A stretch of DNA of 64,000 nucleotides from Acestrorhynchus altus. Lineage: Eukaryota > Chordata > Actinopteri > Characiformes > Acestrorhynchidae. The translations under genes were made by a program, and so were the position numbers. The notes beneath the pieces were generated by a model. It was not told the DNA's origin, made no database searches, and saw nothing but the letters and a program-made list of their open reading frames with translations. Position 1 is the stretch's first letter; each line of letters opens with the position of its first letter. Below are positions 47,501-58,580 of this stretch, piece after piece. The stretch is taken from assembly GCA_034509495.1 (NCBI GenBank), contig CM067523.1, forward strand, positions 2,244,367 through 2,308,366. Direction: 5' to 3'.

Positions 47501-48546
47501 TCATCTTGGATTCACACCCCAGAGACTTTGTGCCTCAGAGACTCCCAGAGATTTGAGACTTGATTTGGACATGCAATCCAGACACCCAGACATCGAGTCT
47601 TATCCCAGACATTTGAGACTCAACTCCGACTCTTATCCCAGACATTTCAGACTCAACTCTGATTCTTATCCCAGACATTTCAGACTCAACTCTGATTCTT
47701 ATCCCAGACATTTGAGACTCAACTCTGACTCTTATCCCAGACATTTGAGACTCAACTCTGACTCTTATCCCAGACATTTCAGACTCAACTCTGACTCTTA
47801 TCCCAGACATTTGAGACTCAACTCTGACTCTTATCCCAGACATTTGAGACTCAACTCTGACTCTTATCCCAGACATTTCAGACTCAACTCTGACTCTTAT
47901 CCCAGACATTTCAGACTCAACTCTGACTCTTATCCCAGACATTTGAGACTCAACTCTGACTCCTACCCAACGTCTTTAGAGACATGACTCGTAATTCTTA
48001 CTCCAGGTCTTGAACTGACTCTGACTCTTATCCCTGACACTTGAAACTCGACTACGACCCTTTTCCCCAAACACTTAAGACTTGACTCCGACTCTTACTC
48101 CAGACACTTGACACCATCCCAGTGTCTTGAGACTTGACTTGCACTCCATATGCTTAAGTCAGACTCACGTCCCAAGACCTCACATCTAGGTACTAAAGAC
48201 TCGGCTTGGACTTATACCTTACAAACATGAAATTACAGACCTCAGAGACTCGAGTTGATTTGCGCCTTCGAGACTCGAGACAAAAGAATAAAAAAGAACG
48301 TGTTTTTTTTTGTCAGAGGCAGAGTGCAGAGGATAACTGACTTGTTTGTTTTCTCACTGTCTCTCTCAGCTCTCCCAGACCCTGAGGATCAAAGGGGACC
48401 AGCTGGCTACATACCACGAGGCCAAACAGGGGGCAGTGGAGTACCACACTGCCAATCAGACTCTGATTAAAGCCTTTCAGAAAGCAGGTTTGGGGGCTTG
48501 GGTGAAAAAACCCATCGAGCAGGACCAGTTCTCTCTCAACCAGTAA
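33732..48546 (+). CDS. adarb1: ADAR2 double-stranded RNA-specific adenosine deaminase, R-domain form, complete
   Basis: Converts adenosine to inosine in dsRNA in the nucleus; known targets in vertebrates include glutamate receptor transcripts. Ten exons join in frame: 33732-33828, 38341-38400, 40254-41179, 42560-42674, 43461-43629, 44528-44679, 46291-46459, 46680-46861, 47112-47290 and 48370-48546 (TAA 48544-48546), giving 741 residues. Order: arginine-rich R-domain (about 18-32); acidic linker; basic region (KKRKKT near 108-114); dsRBD1 (about 120-187, KKKAKLNAAEKAL); dsRBD2 (about 273-340, KKLAKARAAQAAL); deaminase domain (about 362-740). Zinc and catalytic residues are all present: H434-A-E436, C492 in SPCGD, C557 in SCSDK. 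The base-flipping loop has E529 in GEGTIP. The end (GLGAWVKKPIEQDQFSLNQ) is family-typical. A start at ATG 38394 or 40289 would give shorter forms with both dsRBDs. Confidence 0.93.
33855..34215 (+). repeat. Minisatellite, unit about 32 bp (GGAGCTGTGTTTGGGTGGAG)
   Basis: Eleven or so imperfect copies start about 30 nt after the R-domain exon donor. Units contain TGGATGGAGCTGTGTTTGG followed by either GTGGAGTTTTGTA or ATGAAGACGTCTTT. The long frames on both strands across it are repeat artefacts. Confidence 0.85.
35730..36173 (+). mobile_element. MITE-like non-autonomous repeat, copy 2 of 3
   Basis: The termini are inverse copies: GACCTTTTTCACC at 35730-35742 and GTGGAAAAGACC at 36162-36173. 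Internal blocks match the copies at 7440-7866 and 39587-40035. No coding capacity. Confidence 0.65.
37640..37965 (+). mobile_element. Tc1/mariner-like remnant with deletion
   Basis: Contains the transposase piece WQLVIFSDESGF (second catalytic Asp region) near 37755-37800. About 100 bp further on is the shared 3' end: AATAAATATTGATCAGATCA, then a TGCAATCCCACACGTCCTTC terminus. Most of the transposase is deleted. Confidence 0.7.
38098..38340 (+). repeat. 240-bp (TC)n tract ending in the acceptor of adarb1 exon 2
   Basis: An almost pure TC dinucleotide run with scattered G and T interruptions. Its last two bases form the AG splice acceptor at 38339-38340. It therefore serves as a very long polypyrimidine tract for a 60-nt exon. 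Confidence 0.95.
38341..38400 (+). CDS. adarb1: adarb1 exon 2: acidic N-terminal segment
   Basis: Sixty nucleotides encoding GHAGQQKWLGVCVDEEETMK. The end VDEEETMKST lines up with the mammalian start MDIEDEENMSSS, but the aligned first residue is Val (GTG). Initiation must come from the R-domain exon or from the internal ATG at 38394. The donor GTATGAGTAAG is strong. Confidence 0.75.
39361..39413 (+). promoter_or_regulatory. adarb1: Candidate editing-complementary sequence for the adarb1 auto-editing site
   Basis: The reverse complement of the acceptor region matches here. TGCAGGAT at 39387-39394 pairs with ATCCTGCA at 40208-40215. TTATAAATG at 39396-39404 pairs with the block around TTACAA at 40201-40206, with one A-C mismatch next to the edited AA. 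AATTTA at 39407-39412 pairs with TAAATT at 40189-40194. The pairing extends outward with AACG and CTT blocks. Spacing between the arms is about 0.8 kb. Confidence 0.6.
39587..40035 (+). mobile_element. MITE-like non-autonomous repeat, copy 3 of 3
   Basis: Starts with CCCCTTTTCCAGC (39588) and ends with GGTGGAAAAGAG. It shares GTCTTCTACGTCTTCTT, CCCCTCTGTTGA and ACTGGTGTAAATGCGGG blocks with copies 1 and 2. It lies between the candidate editing-complementary sequence and the adarb1 dsRBD exon. Confidence 0.65.
40205..40253 (+). promoter_or_regulatory. adarb1: Candidate ADAR2 auto-editing proximal 3' splice site (AA) and 47-nt alternative exon extension
   Basis: AA at 40205-40206 is followed by exactly 47 nt (40207-40253) before the constitutive exon start at 40254. 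In rodent and human ADAR2, editing of an intronic AA to AI creates a 3' splice site that adds 47 nt and shifts the frame. The spacing here is identical. Use of this site would shift the frame of exon 3 and reach a stop at 40467-40469, before dsRBD1 is completed. Confidence 0.75.
40254..41179 (+). CDS. adarb1: adarb1 exon 3: both dsRNA-binding domains
   Basis: A single 926-nt exon encodes the conserved TDVKENRN motif, the basic KRPLEEG/KKRKK region, dsRBD1 and dsRBD2. Each domain ends with a lysine-rich helix (GPTKKKAKLNAAEKAL and GRNKKLAKARAAQAAL) that contacts the RNA backbone. The linker between them is Ser/Pro/Thr-rich and contains SDQDDFPDTLFNGFE. Confidence 0.95.
42493..42557 (+). repeat. 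(TG)n microsatellite ending at the adarb1 exon 4 acceptor
   Basis: About 32 uninterrupted TG units run directly into CAG and the exon starting at 42560, leaving no ordinary polypyrimidine tract. Confidence 0.95.
42850..43320 (+). mobile_element. Decayed Tc1/IS630-type transposase remnant in adarb1 intron 4
   Basis: The frame around 43118-43177 reads WPAWSPDLSPIKHLWNQLGA, the DDE/D motif region of Tc1-like transposases. Flanking sequence (GGTCTGGAGTGACAGTGACA, ending CAATAAACTCTAATAAA) fits a decayed element. No complete frame survives. Confidence 0.6.
43461..43629 (+). CDS. adarb1: adarb1 exon 5: deaminase active-site exon (HAE)
   Basis: Encodes VKDAQVICVSTGTKCINGEY and then SDRGLALNDCHAEIVTRRSL. 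H434 is a zinc ligand and E436 the proton-shuttling glutamate. A (CA)n tract starts about 32 nt after the donor. Confidence 0.95.
44467..44521 (+). repeat. (TG)n microsatellite next to the adarb1 exon 6 acceptor
   Basis: About 27 TG units end six nucleotides before the exon starting at 44528 (TTTGCAG between). A second (TG)n tract lies at about 44274-44320 in the same intron. Confidence 0.95.
44528..46459 (+). CDS. adarb1: adarb1 exons 6-7: second and third zinc ligands and base-flipping loop
   Basis: Exon 44528-44679 carries FHLYISTSPCGDARIFSPHE with zinc ligand C492. Exon 46291-46459 carries KIESGEGTIPVR, the flipping loop with E529, and LLTMSCSDKIAR with zinc ligand C557. The insert between HAE and FHLYIS is NNPEDHAKSVFCQCETHGY, which is not conserved with the mammalian NNKDDQ segment. 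Confidence 0.93.
44690..46290. other. adarb1 intron 6 with two degenerate simple-repeat zones
   Basis: 44735-45215 is a degenerate TTCAGTTTAATTCAGTT-type repeat. 45670-46220 is a degenerate TTCTCCTTTTGAGTCTCGG or GGTTCTTCTT repeat whose words (CATGCTCTTAGGGA) resemble the 14.1-14.6 kb minisatellite. The middle is unremarkable. Confidence 0.6.
47575..47985 (+). repeat. 33-bp minisatellite in adarb1 last intron
   Basis: About 12 copies of a 33-bp unit containing AGACTCAACTCTGACTCTTA followed by TCCCAGACATT. Because 33 is a multiple of three, open frames appear on both strands. More diverged copies continue to about 48280. A related array lies 1.3 kb downstream in the gene's 3' flank. Confidence 0.95.
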
Positions 48547-51500
48547 GACGGAGGCGGAGAAAGGAACGCAGAGCATGAGGGGACTGTTTGTTTCAGCTGA
48601 ACATAAGCAACACCTTCCCCTTTATGTTTTTATCTGTATGTATGCTGCTGTTCTTTTTATATGTTTTAATCTGTGGTTTTCTACTGTAAGTCGCTTCTAC
48701 AGCTTCAGAAGAACCAGGTCTCGGTCATTTGTGTAAAGTCTGTGTTATATTTCATGCAATTTCATGTTAATGTTTGATTCTTATTAATATAGAGTTTATT
48801 TAGGATTATTTCTGAACACAAAACACTGATTATGGTGGCAGCTTTCGTTTACAAACACATCATCCATTTAAGACTTTCCCCAACGGAGCCAGTTGTTTTT
48901 ATTTTATAATGAGTACTGTAATTTGTAATCTTATTATTTTACACATTTCCATTTTTCTGTCCTGCGTGTTCTTCCCTCTCGCAGAAATGAATGTCTGTCA
49001 AATTCCCTTTAATACTGATGATTTGAAAGAAATCGTAACTTATCCTGTGAATGAAGGACGGCTTTATTTATCCGAAACTGGATTTTGAGGACAGAATGTT
49101 AGAAGTGAAACCCCAGAAGATCTGCGCTTGTAATCTTGTCATTCCAACGAGTTGATGTTACCATGGTTACAGCTCAGTTTTTATTATTAAAGATGACTAC
49201 TGTAATTCTAAACATTACTTCTTTATATTTGTTCTTGTACTGTTTGTTATCCTGTAAGCCACACCCACTGATTTCATAATGTATCGTTTACTACCCCGGT
49301 CCATACTGTCAAGTACACGGTAAAAGAGTGTGTTCAAAAAACACACCGACCCCTGACACTCGAGACTCAACTCCGACTCTTACCCCCGACACTCGGGACT
49401 CAACTCCGACTCTTACCCCCGACACTCGAGACTCAACTCCGACTCTTACCCCTGACACTCGAAACTCAACTCCGACTCTTACCCTGACACTCGAAACTCA
49501 ACTCCGATTCTTACCCCTGACACTCGAGACTCAACTCCGACTCTTACCCCTGACACTCTGGACTCAACTCCGACTCTTACCCCTGACACTCTGGACTCAA
49601 CTCCGACTCTTACCCCTGACACTCGAGACTCAACTCCGACTCTTACCCCTGACACTCGAGACTCAACTAAGTCTCTTACCCCTGAAACTCGAGACTCAAC
49701 TCCGACTCCTACCACAGACACCAGACGCTGACAGTAAATGACTCACTGTTACCTATACACACAGACTAAAGTTTGGACAGCAGTATGAGGTAATTCTGTC
49801 CACTTTTATAGATAATAGGAGATCCACGTCTGTAAAACATAATGTTAAACATAAACGCTTTAAGAAGAAACTGAATTAAACACACTTCAGCTTATCTTAT
49901 CTTGCCAGCAAGGTTCCAGTTCATCCTTTTTCCTCCGTTAATCCCTGTGTTGTGTTTTCCTGCGGAAACAGTCAGCTCCGGCAGAAGCTCCAGGAATGTC
50001 TGACAACTTTAAAATGACAGAAGTGTTTGAATAAAGCTCAAACATTTGAGGAGCCAGTCGAGTATTTTTAATTTAGAACCACAAAACCTACAATGTTGCC
50101 TTTTTAAAAGAAGATCGCATTTATTCACCACCCCAAAGGCCCGTTGCGAGCTGCCTGCTCTCGAGTGCATTCGGTTTAAACGCTAGAAATCGTACTTTAA
50201 CTAACATTTTACTGGTCTACAGTCAGTTGAGCACCTTGAAAACCACCTTCTTTTAAAAGTCCTGCAATTAAAATGAAGTAATTACTGAAATCCAATTTTG
50301 AGAAGTGAGTAGAATTAGTCATTTCAGGTCAATCTGGACACGTACAGGTTTGGTTCGTTCAGGAACATTTGTTTCATCCTCTATCCAGACTTTTCTATAC
50401 TGTAAGGTGAAGGTTCCCAAAGGTGCAGAAACCCTTTTGCTTTTGTTAGGGTTTCTAGATCTTTCTCTCCTTTAAAACAGAGTGCACAGACACCTGTCCC
50501 TTTACAGCATTCAGCTGACACTCTTATCCAGAGTGACTTATGAGGTTTTCTCGTATAACGTATTGGTGTAATACAGCATAGTTGCCCAGACTGGGAATCG
50601 AACCCCAGTGGTGGTGTGATCTGTTGCACCACACCAACCACACTGTACGTTGCACAGACCTGAAACTTGGTCAACAGATAGTAGTCCCTCCCACTAATTA
50701 GACTCCCACTAAACAAGCTCAGCCTGATTGGCCTGATGGTGGCGCTATAGTGAAGCTTTAAAATTCGAGGTCTATATCTCCTACACCAAATGATATAGAC
50801 ATATGATTTCTTGCTTCGTGCCCTACAAAAAAAGGACATGTCTTGTTCAGGTAAGGCATTTGACATCATATGCAATATAATGAGCCTGACAACTGACAAA
50901 AAATGAGCCAATCAGCTTGCTGGTTACAGATAAAGTCCCACCCCTCAACAAAAAGTCAATCAGCTTACTGTGTTCAGTGAACACAACGTATCTGGGGCAG
51001 AAAATCAACATGACCCTATGGGCACCATGCCAACGCCAGACATGGTCTGGAGGGGTATCAAGCCCTGCAGCTCTGAGCTGTGGAGCAGTGGAACAGTGTT
51101 CTCTGGAATGATGGAGCTCCATCCAGTACTTATGGGATGTGTTGGGGGTGAGGTGGGGTGGTAATCATCCAACATCCTGACCTTGCTAATGCTCTTGTCC
51201 TTGAATGCAATCAAATCCTCACATGAATGCTCCAGAATCTAGTTGTCTACTGGACAGAACAGACGGCAGGATACTCTTTTAAACACCCTTGATTTCAGAG
51301 GAAACTGAATCAGCAGGTGTCCCAATACTTTTGTCTATGCGGTGCAGCTGGACAGCTCGGCAAATTAGGCAAATGGTATCTAAACTGGCGTTAAGTGTCT
51401 CCCACTGTTTCTTGACTCTTCTCCAAAATAAAGGCAATTTAGATAAGCTCCCCCGTTCTGTGTGAAAGAGACAGTGCTGATGGTATTTGTTGAGTCTCAG

Positions 51501-53571
51501 CGTCTCTCTCTCGCTCTCTCTCTCCAGCCCTCCAACCTTCATATCAGCGTCTCACACCTGTGCGACACACCGGAGTGGCCGATAATCTCCAACCGGATTT
51601 TTCCTGTCCTTTCTGCTTCAGTTAAACGCAAACAGCCCTTATCGGCCATCACAACTCCAATCCCCCCATCCCCGTCTCCCCCTCCAACAATCCCGGCCCG
51701 GTATAGGCCTCCACAGAATTGCTGTTCCAAAGGAAGACAGGTTTAAGAAACTGTACCTTCATATCTTTCCTTCAGAGGAGGCACGACGGAGATATTTTTC
51801 TGGGGGGGAGAAAGTGGGAGATTTGTGACGAAGGCTGCTGAGAAGTCGATCCGACTCAAGGTGATGCGGGATTAGAGCCTTTATCTGCAAATTGCCTTTC
51901 AGGAGGTAAAGGGGGAAAGGGAATGTGCTCTTTGTGCTCCCGCAACTACGTCTCCTTCCTTAAATCCATGTTTGTACAGTCCGGCTACAATGTGTTTGAG
52001 GTGTTGGAAGTGTTAAGGGGCAAATGTGGACAAACATTTTTGGAGACAAATAAAGTCCTGACAGCGACACAAAGTCCACCCCAACAAGACATCTGAAGGT
52101 GTCCTGTAATATCTGGCACCAAGACTAATGTTGCAACATCCATTTAAGTTCTGTAAAGTGGGACGAATGAGCACTGGGCCCCATGACCCTGCCACTGGTT
52201 CACTGGTGTCCTTCCTTGGTCGGTCCTCTGCTGACCACTGTATACCAGGAACACCTCACACAGACCTTCCTGATGTTTTCGAGGTCTTCTGTCCCAGTCG
52301 ATTAAAACATCACAGTTCGGTTCTTTGTTTGGTATCCGCCTCTTGACAGGAGCCACTGTAACCAGATCATCAGTGTTATTCACTTCACAAAATGGTGGTT
52401 TTATTGTTATGGCTGATTGTTGAACGTAACCCACTGATGTGTCAAAACAGTCTGATCCTCCTACATGAAGGTACTACTGTTGAAGATGTATCAGTGCTGT
52501 GTCTGGAGGTCTGGGATCTCTTTAGTGGGGAACAGAGTGCAATCAAGTCCTCATAGCAATGTTCCCAAATCTGGTAGAAAGTCTTCTTTGGACAGTAGAG
52601 ACAGTCACTCCAAGAAACTGGGAACGAGCAGGTGTCCCAATTCTTATGTGCATATGTCTGGTCGGATTCACTACGTGACATCTTCTCAAAAAATGCGTGA
52701 ACGTCCTCTTTTGCGTCGTGACGGGTGTCTTTTCGCTGCTCTTTAGTTTTCAATTTCTGTTCACTAAAGACCAATTTCAGTTGCAAAATGTCAGACGCGG
52801 TAGCGGCCCCCCCAGCACCCCCATCCCCCCAACCCGGGCTCATATTCCACAGACAAATGGCATTTGCAAGCAGACAGCTTCACTTGCAGACCTCCTGTGG
52901 CATTTACCTTCTACATGTTGGAAATGTTCGCTTAATTGGACCTCAAAAAGACACATTACTGCACCCGCCCGGATTCGGTGAAGAGTGTGACAGGTGATCT
53001 CTTTAAAGGGAAAATGCACAGACCAGTAAAGCTCATTTCAGGATCAACCCACCATCTGGCCACCAACAATGATAGACGTCATCATCTGGTTGAATACAGG
53101 TTGCAATATTGGGTGATAAAAATTCAGTGTCAGGACAGTGTTTAATACCAGCATCAGTGTGATGTAAAATACTGACGACTGTTGATGTTCGATTCCCAGT
53201 CTCCTAATTCTACTCCGGCCCACCTCTGTAACACAAGTGACCATGTCAGTTGCTCTTGATAAGAGTGTCAGCTCAGATATGGTGACCAAAACCCAAGATC
53301 TGCTAAATTGCACACAGTGGAGGTCACACACTAGAGGGCAGTGAGCACACGTACCCAGAGCGGTGGGCAGCTCTATCCATGATGCCCGGGCAGCAGCTGT
53401 GGGGTTCAGTGTCTTGCTCAAGGTAACTTCAGTCATCTCATGCCAGTTCAGGGAATCAAACCTGCAACCTTCCACACAAGGTTCACAAGGCGGGTTCCCA
53501 AACCACCAGGATGTACTGTTGTCTTCATCATTCAGTTACAGAGACATAAGTCAGCAACTTTTACAGATTTA

Positions 53572-53630
<59 letters not shown>

Positions 53631-54310
53631 TCATATTTGGCTTTAAACCTGTTTTGGGCTTAATTCCTTCATGCATCTCCTCTGCCTCCTAGTGGAGAGT
53701 GTACGCCAGTGCATGTAAATGTACATGAAGCTTATTTCCATTTCATTGTTTATTCCCTTTTTGACCCTTGAAACTGGATAAAATTAATACCTATGATTCC
53801 TATTACTTACTAATGAATGAATGAATTAATATACTAATGAATATATTACTTTATAAATGGATTACCTAAAATACATTATAAATCAAACTATGATTATATA
53901 AGGCCAAAACTGGAGGATCAGATCTGAACTGTAGTTGCACTGTAGAGTTATATATTGGTTCTGTCATTTAGGCTGTATGCTTTAATCAATTTTATTATAT
54001 TATTATTATTAAATAAATAATTATAAAAATAATCAATAATTAAATAATTGTAAGAAAAATACTATTAATATTATTATGTGATATTATATTAGTATTGTAT
54101 TATTATAATATAATAATAGTCATATTTATTATATTCTATTATTATTAAACAAGATAATTAATAATTATGATAATTATTTTAATATACTTTATAAATTAAT
54201 TGCCTAAAATACCTTAAAAATCAAACTATGATTATATGAAAGCCGATATAGGAGGCTATATGATTACTAATCATAAATAAATAAAGATATTTTTCTAAAA
54301 AAGACGTTTA
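48547..54310. other. Intergenic region between adarb1 and cep70
   Basis: Starts with adarb1 3' UTR; candidate poly(A) signal contexts were not fixed (one AATAAA at about 50031). Contents: the 33-bp array (49340-49735); a dispersed repeat with TTATCCAGAGTGACTTATGA (50510-50640) and one with GATGGTGGCGCTATAGTGAA (50640-50760); the TATAAAGCCCC-type family (51060-51340); a minus-strand dispersed repeat (52035-52420); an (AAT)n array (53570-53627); AT-rich unique sequence (53750-54300). No gene was supported. Confidence 0.55.
49340..49735 (+). repeat. 33-bp minisatellite in the 3' flank of adarb1
   Basis: About 12 copies of a 33-bp unit (ACTCGAGACTCAACTCCGAC then TCTTACCCCTGAC). It has the same length and orientation as the intronic array at 47575-47985 and shares the GAGACTCAACTC-GACTCTTA core, so the two have a common origin. 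Confidence 0.95.
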
Positions 54311-54319
54311 ATTTACAGG

Positions 54320-54446
54320 TAGTGGGCGTGGTCTCTGTCGTCTACTAGTCCGCTATTGGTCCGTTTCCCGGAAGTTGTTGTTATTTTGAAAAGCCAAACA
54401 AAGCAGGAGCGGTTTGAACAGATTCTCCTCTTTTAAACGTATTCAG
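54320..54446 (+). promoter_or_regulatory. cep70: cep70 promoter and 5' noncoding exon
   Basis: A GC-richer segment with a KLF-type GTGGGCGTGG (54322-54331), an inverted CCAAT box ATTGG (54355-54359) and a consensus ETS site CCGGAAGT (54368-54375). The leader exon appears to end at 54446 (GTATTCAG, then GTCAGT donor). This is typical of a TATA-less housekeeping promoter. The transcription start is inferred. Confidence 0.55.
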
Positions 54447-54699
54447 GTCAGTTTTAATGCGTTTATCTGAATGTGACGTTAAATAAACACGAGTCCTTCG
54501 CTTTGTGGGGTCTTTAGTGAGCTCAGCTTCAGGGTTTCTTCTCTTTAACTTCAGTCTTTTGAGCTTTTCTGAGGTTTAAGGAGGTTTAAGGAGCAGCTGG
54601 ATGAACATACAGGCTTATAGACACAAACTCACCCACATCAGCAGTCTCGCTGTGTTTCAACATGAATCTAATGATGTTATTTAAACATCACATTGTTTC

Positions 54700-54786
54700 A
54701 TATCACACACACACACTTGCACACACTTATACACCCATACACATACACACACACACACACACACTTGTACACACTTATGCACCCAT

Positions 54787-54837
<51 letters not shown>

Positions 54838-55135
54838 CACACTTATACACCCATACACACACACACACACACACTCACACTTGTACACACTTATACACCA
54901 ATATACATATACACACACACATACACACTTAAACACCCATATACACACACACACACACTTATACACCCATATACATACACACACACACACACACTCATAC
55001 ACCCATTTCTGTTGCATATGTATATGCATATACGCATATTAAGTTTTCTAAAAGTTTTGACTGATAGTATGTGTATGTGTGTGTATATGTGTGTGTATGT
55101 GTCTGTGTATATGTGTGTGTATATGAGAAGCCTAC
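54700..55135 (+). repeat. Degenerate CA-rich repeat in the cep70 5' intron
   Basis: (CA)n runs are separated by CTTATACACCCATATACATA segments, giving a longer periodicity of 50-90 bp. It then turns into ATGTGTGTGTATATGTG at 55065-55120. Confidence 0.85.
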
Positions 55136-55400
55136 TGTTTTTCCACAGTAATAAAATGGTGTTGTCGTTTTCAGAGCGATTTTGTATCAAACATGTTTAA
55201 AGTCCATGTCTGATGGAGGTTTAGGAGGAAGGTTCACTGGTGGGGTTGGATAGTAAATAAAATGGCTACATGTGTGTCGTCGTCATGGCATTGTCCCCTA
55301 AACTCCTCTAGCTTGATTATTAACGTAGTATTAACATTTCACTGCATTTATATTGCACATTTTGTTTCCAGAAACTCGGCCACACCAGAGAAATCGAAAG

Positions 55401-55409
55401 ATGCCCTAA
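55401..55409 (+). other. Minimal upstream ORF (ATG CCC TAA) in cep70 leader
   Basis: It lies in the exon that contains the cep70 start codon, 71 nt upstream of ATG 55472. It encodes two residues and is preceded by AAAG, a moderate initiation context. Confidence 0.5.
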
Positions 55410-55471
55410 GAGTGGTCAGATCTGCAGACCCACCCACCGGCTGAGATCTCGGTGAGGAAGACGACATTGCG

Positions 55472-58400
55472 ATGGAGAAGGTGAGCTGTAACCTGATCTG
55501 CACCACGCTGCCCCTCCCTCTCTGGATTTGAAATGAAGAACTGCAGACCAGCCTGGTCCGCAGATGGACAAGGCTTAGGCACCCAGCAGAAGGGACCAGT
55601 CACCCTATTTTGTGTAGAAGTGTCAAAAGTAGTGTTCAGGCCAGGAGAGTGAGGCAGAATCCCTGCAGAGATGGACAGGACAGCTTTGACTGGTCGGCTT
55701 CAGGCTAGGGACAAGACATATGTGTTTCTGTGGACCTACAGTCAGTTCCAGGTATCTACTGATGCTCCGCTCAGGTCGTTCCTGTAAAATGCTCAGGAAC
55801 ATCATGGAGAATCTGTGTATTAACGCGGGTGTTTGATTTTGACTTGCAGCAGGAGCAGACAGAGTGGGATGCTGTTAATCGGATGCTGCAACATCACGGC
55901 TTCAAGCCTGTTCGGTTCGCAGATCCAACGGAGAACAAGAACCTGGCAGGTATTTACCCTCATTTTTAAAGGAGCAGTTCAGTGAAATATCAGATGAACA
56001 TGACTGTATCACTGACTCCAGACTGGACTGGAGTTGGAGTAGACCAGTAACCACTGCTGACACCACATTTACGATTGTAGACCAGGGCTGTGAACTTTGA
56101 AATAGGGGTTCTTCAAGGGTTCTTCAGTAAAGGAAATTATTCTATATAGCACCAGAAATTATTCTTCTTATATGAAGTGGTTTTAAATGAACAGTTGATG
56201 GAAAATGTGTTAAGAGGGTTCTATATCATTCATTAGAAGGTGTGTCCATAAATATTTGGACACGTAGTGTTTCATCACTTCTGTGCTGTGTTTTGTGCTG
56301 TTCAGACCTGGTTCTGTTGGAGAGGAGGTCAGCGACTGAAATGCGGAACATGCTGAAGACCATGCTGACCGATTCGGAGAGGAGGCAGGCCCTCATCCAG
56401 GAGCTCATTCAGTCCAATGCCCAGCTGAAGTAAGACACTTTCTGCTTATCCAAACATCCTGAAACATCCAGCGCTTCTTCTGAAATGAGTAAGGGTAAAA
56501 TTAGATGTTGTCAGGAGGATTTGATTGCATTCAGCCACCTGAGAATGAGAGTATTATTGAGGTCAGGTACTGATTTTGGATGTTAAGTTCTGCCAGCTCC
56601 TGTTAAAGGTACTGGATGGAGGTTCATTATCAGTCCAGAGAACCCCTCAGCCCAATGTTGGGAGGCTTTATACCCCTGATTAATCGGCCAACCAATTAAT
56701 TGGTGCACCACTAGAGTTCATGTAGTATTTCTATTTAACATACTACCACGTGTGCAGTCACATGACTCCACCCCAATCAGCCAGTAACTTGAATATGGGT
56801 GGAACAAATCGAGCTCGTACCAAAGAAATACCCTGCGTCCATTGTTCGTTAAAAGTATAGTTCATTTATCGTTAGGGAAGTAAAATGCTCCGTTAATCGT
56901 AATATTGGTTTAAGGTTGTATCGTCCACCACTACCTCTATTGTGTGCTCATGGCTGCTCCAGAGCATCGTTTTCTCGTGGTCAGTATGGTGAGCTGTTTC
57001 TTGGTGACCTACCGCACAGACTCGGGTGTCTGAAGGCTGACTGTTTTGTCCACAGTGCGACGGGACGTATTTCATCATAAATATTCAAACGGATGAATAT
57101 CGTGGAACTGAATTATTTAACAGTGGTGATCTTTCCCTGGGGACCAGACAGAGCCCCCCACAGGCTCCTTCTGAGATCCACATGCTTAATTATGTAGACC
57201 TCCGGACTGGTGCGTGTGCTGACCACCTGCTGTTATCTGATCTTGTGTAGGCTGAGATGGTGGGATGGCATCGGTGGGGGGTTTGAATTCTGATGTACCA
57301 ACGTAAGCCTGCTTACTGAAGCATGACTGCTGTAACAGTGAAGTCAGTGAAACATTGGAGCACTGAGAATATAGCCTTGTAGACGCCCCTTCTAATGAAA
57401 GGTGTATAAAGCCCCCAGTATTGGAGCAGTGGAACTGTATTCTCTGGAATGACGGAGCTCCATCCAATACTTTTGGGATAAGTTGGGGATGAAGTAGGCT
57501 GGTGGTTACAAATTTCAACAGCTTAAACCTGAAATTGTGATAAACGTATTTAGAAATTCAGTTTTCTTGCGAGGAAAACTAGAGAGGATTGCAGAAGAGG
57601 TTCTCTTATTTAAACCTCAGACTAGTTGGGTTTTCCAAAGAGGCTTCTGAGGCCTTCAGAAAAAGGCTATAGATCCAGAAGAGTCTGAGGAGGAATTTAA
57701 AAAGAACAATCAGAAATCGGCCATACCATTTACAAGTGGAGAACATTTAAACCAACTGGCAACATGACCAGATCAGAACGTCCTAACAAGTTCTGCCCAA
57801 GAGCAGATTGCTACAATCCTAAAACGTCATCATGGGACCTACAGGTAGCTCTCACCATACTTGATGTCAAAGTGCAGCATCTACCATCAGACAGAGACAA
57901 AACAAGTTTGATTTTGAGGTGTGCAAGGAGGAAACCCTCTATCAAAAGCACATTGTTCCAGAAGTCCACGTCACAGTTTAGTGGACCGTAATTGCTTTCA
58001 TTTGGAGGTGTCGCACTCATGCTCACCTGACTGATTTTCTGTTCCAGGCAGGAGGTGGAGCAGCAGCAGGTGCGGGCTGCAAGGCAGTCCCATAGGGCAG
58101 AAGAACTGGAGGGTGTGCTGACCAACGTAAAGGTTAAAGTGCAGGGCCTGGAGGACTCCTTCATCAGCAAAGCTGCCCTGCAGCACAGCAGCCTCCAACA
58201 GCTGCAGCAGGACAAGTGGGAGGCAGAGGTAGAAAACTGATGTACTATAGTTTTTGTAGTTCCCAACACTGCCACCATCACTTCCAGTTAACATCACGTC
58301 ACAGCTGTTAATGGGGTAAGAGGTTCTCCGGGACGTAGTGTTCTCTAAGATCTGATTATTGGGTCATTGTGTTGGAGGTGGGGACCCGGTGCTTTCGTCC

Positions 58401-58500
58401 AGTCCAACAATGACGGAGTCACATGTATTGGTGGATATAGAAACTTACTGTATCATTAATATGAGAGGTAGTGGTTTTACCTGTGTTACTGTCTACAAAG

Positions 58501-58580
<80 letters not shown>

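Noticed and set aside
47535..47987. Repeat proteins of MSGIRVRVE or SDSYPRHF type on both strands
   Set aside because: The 33-bp unit is a multiple of three, so open frames arise automatically; the array lies inside an adarb1 intron with good splice sites on both sides.
50381..50911. 176-residue minus-strand frame
   Set aside because: Lies over known-type teleost interspersed repeats (TTATCCAGAGTGACTTATGA and GGTGGCGCTATAGTGAAG words); no domain recognised.
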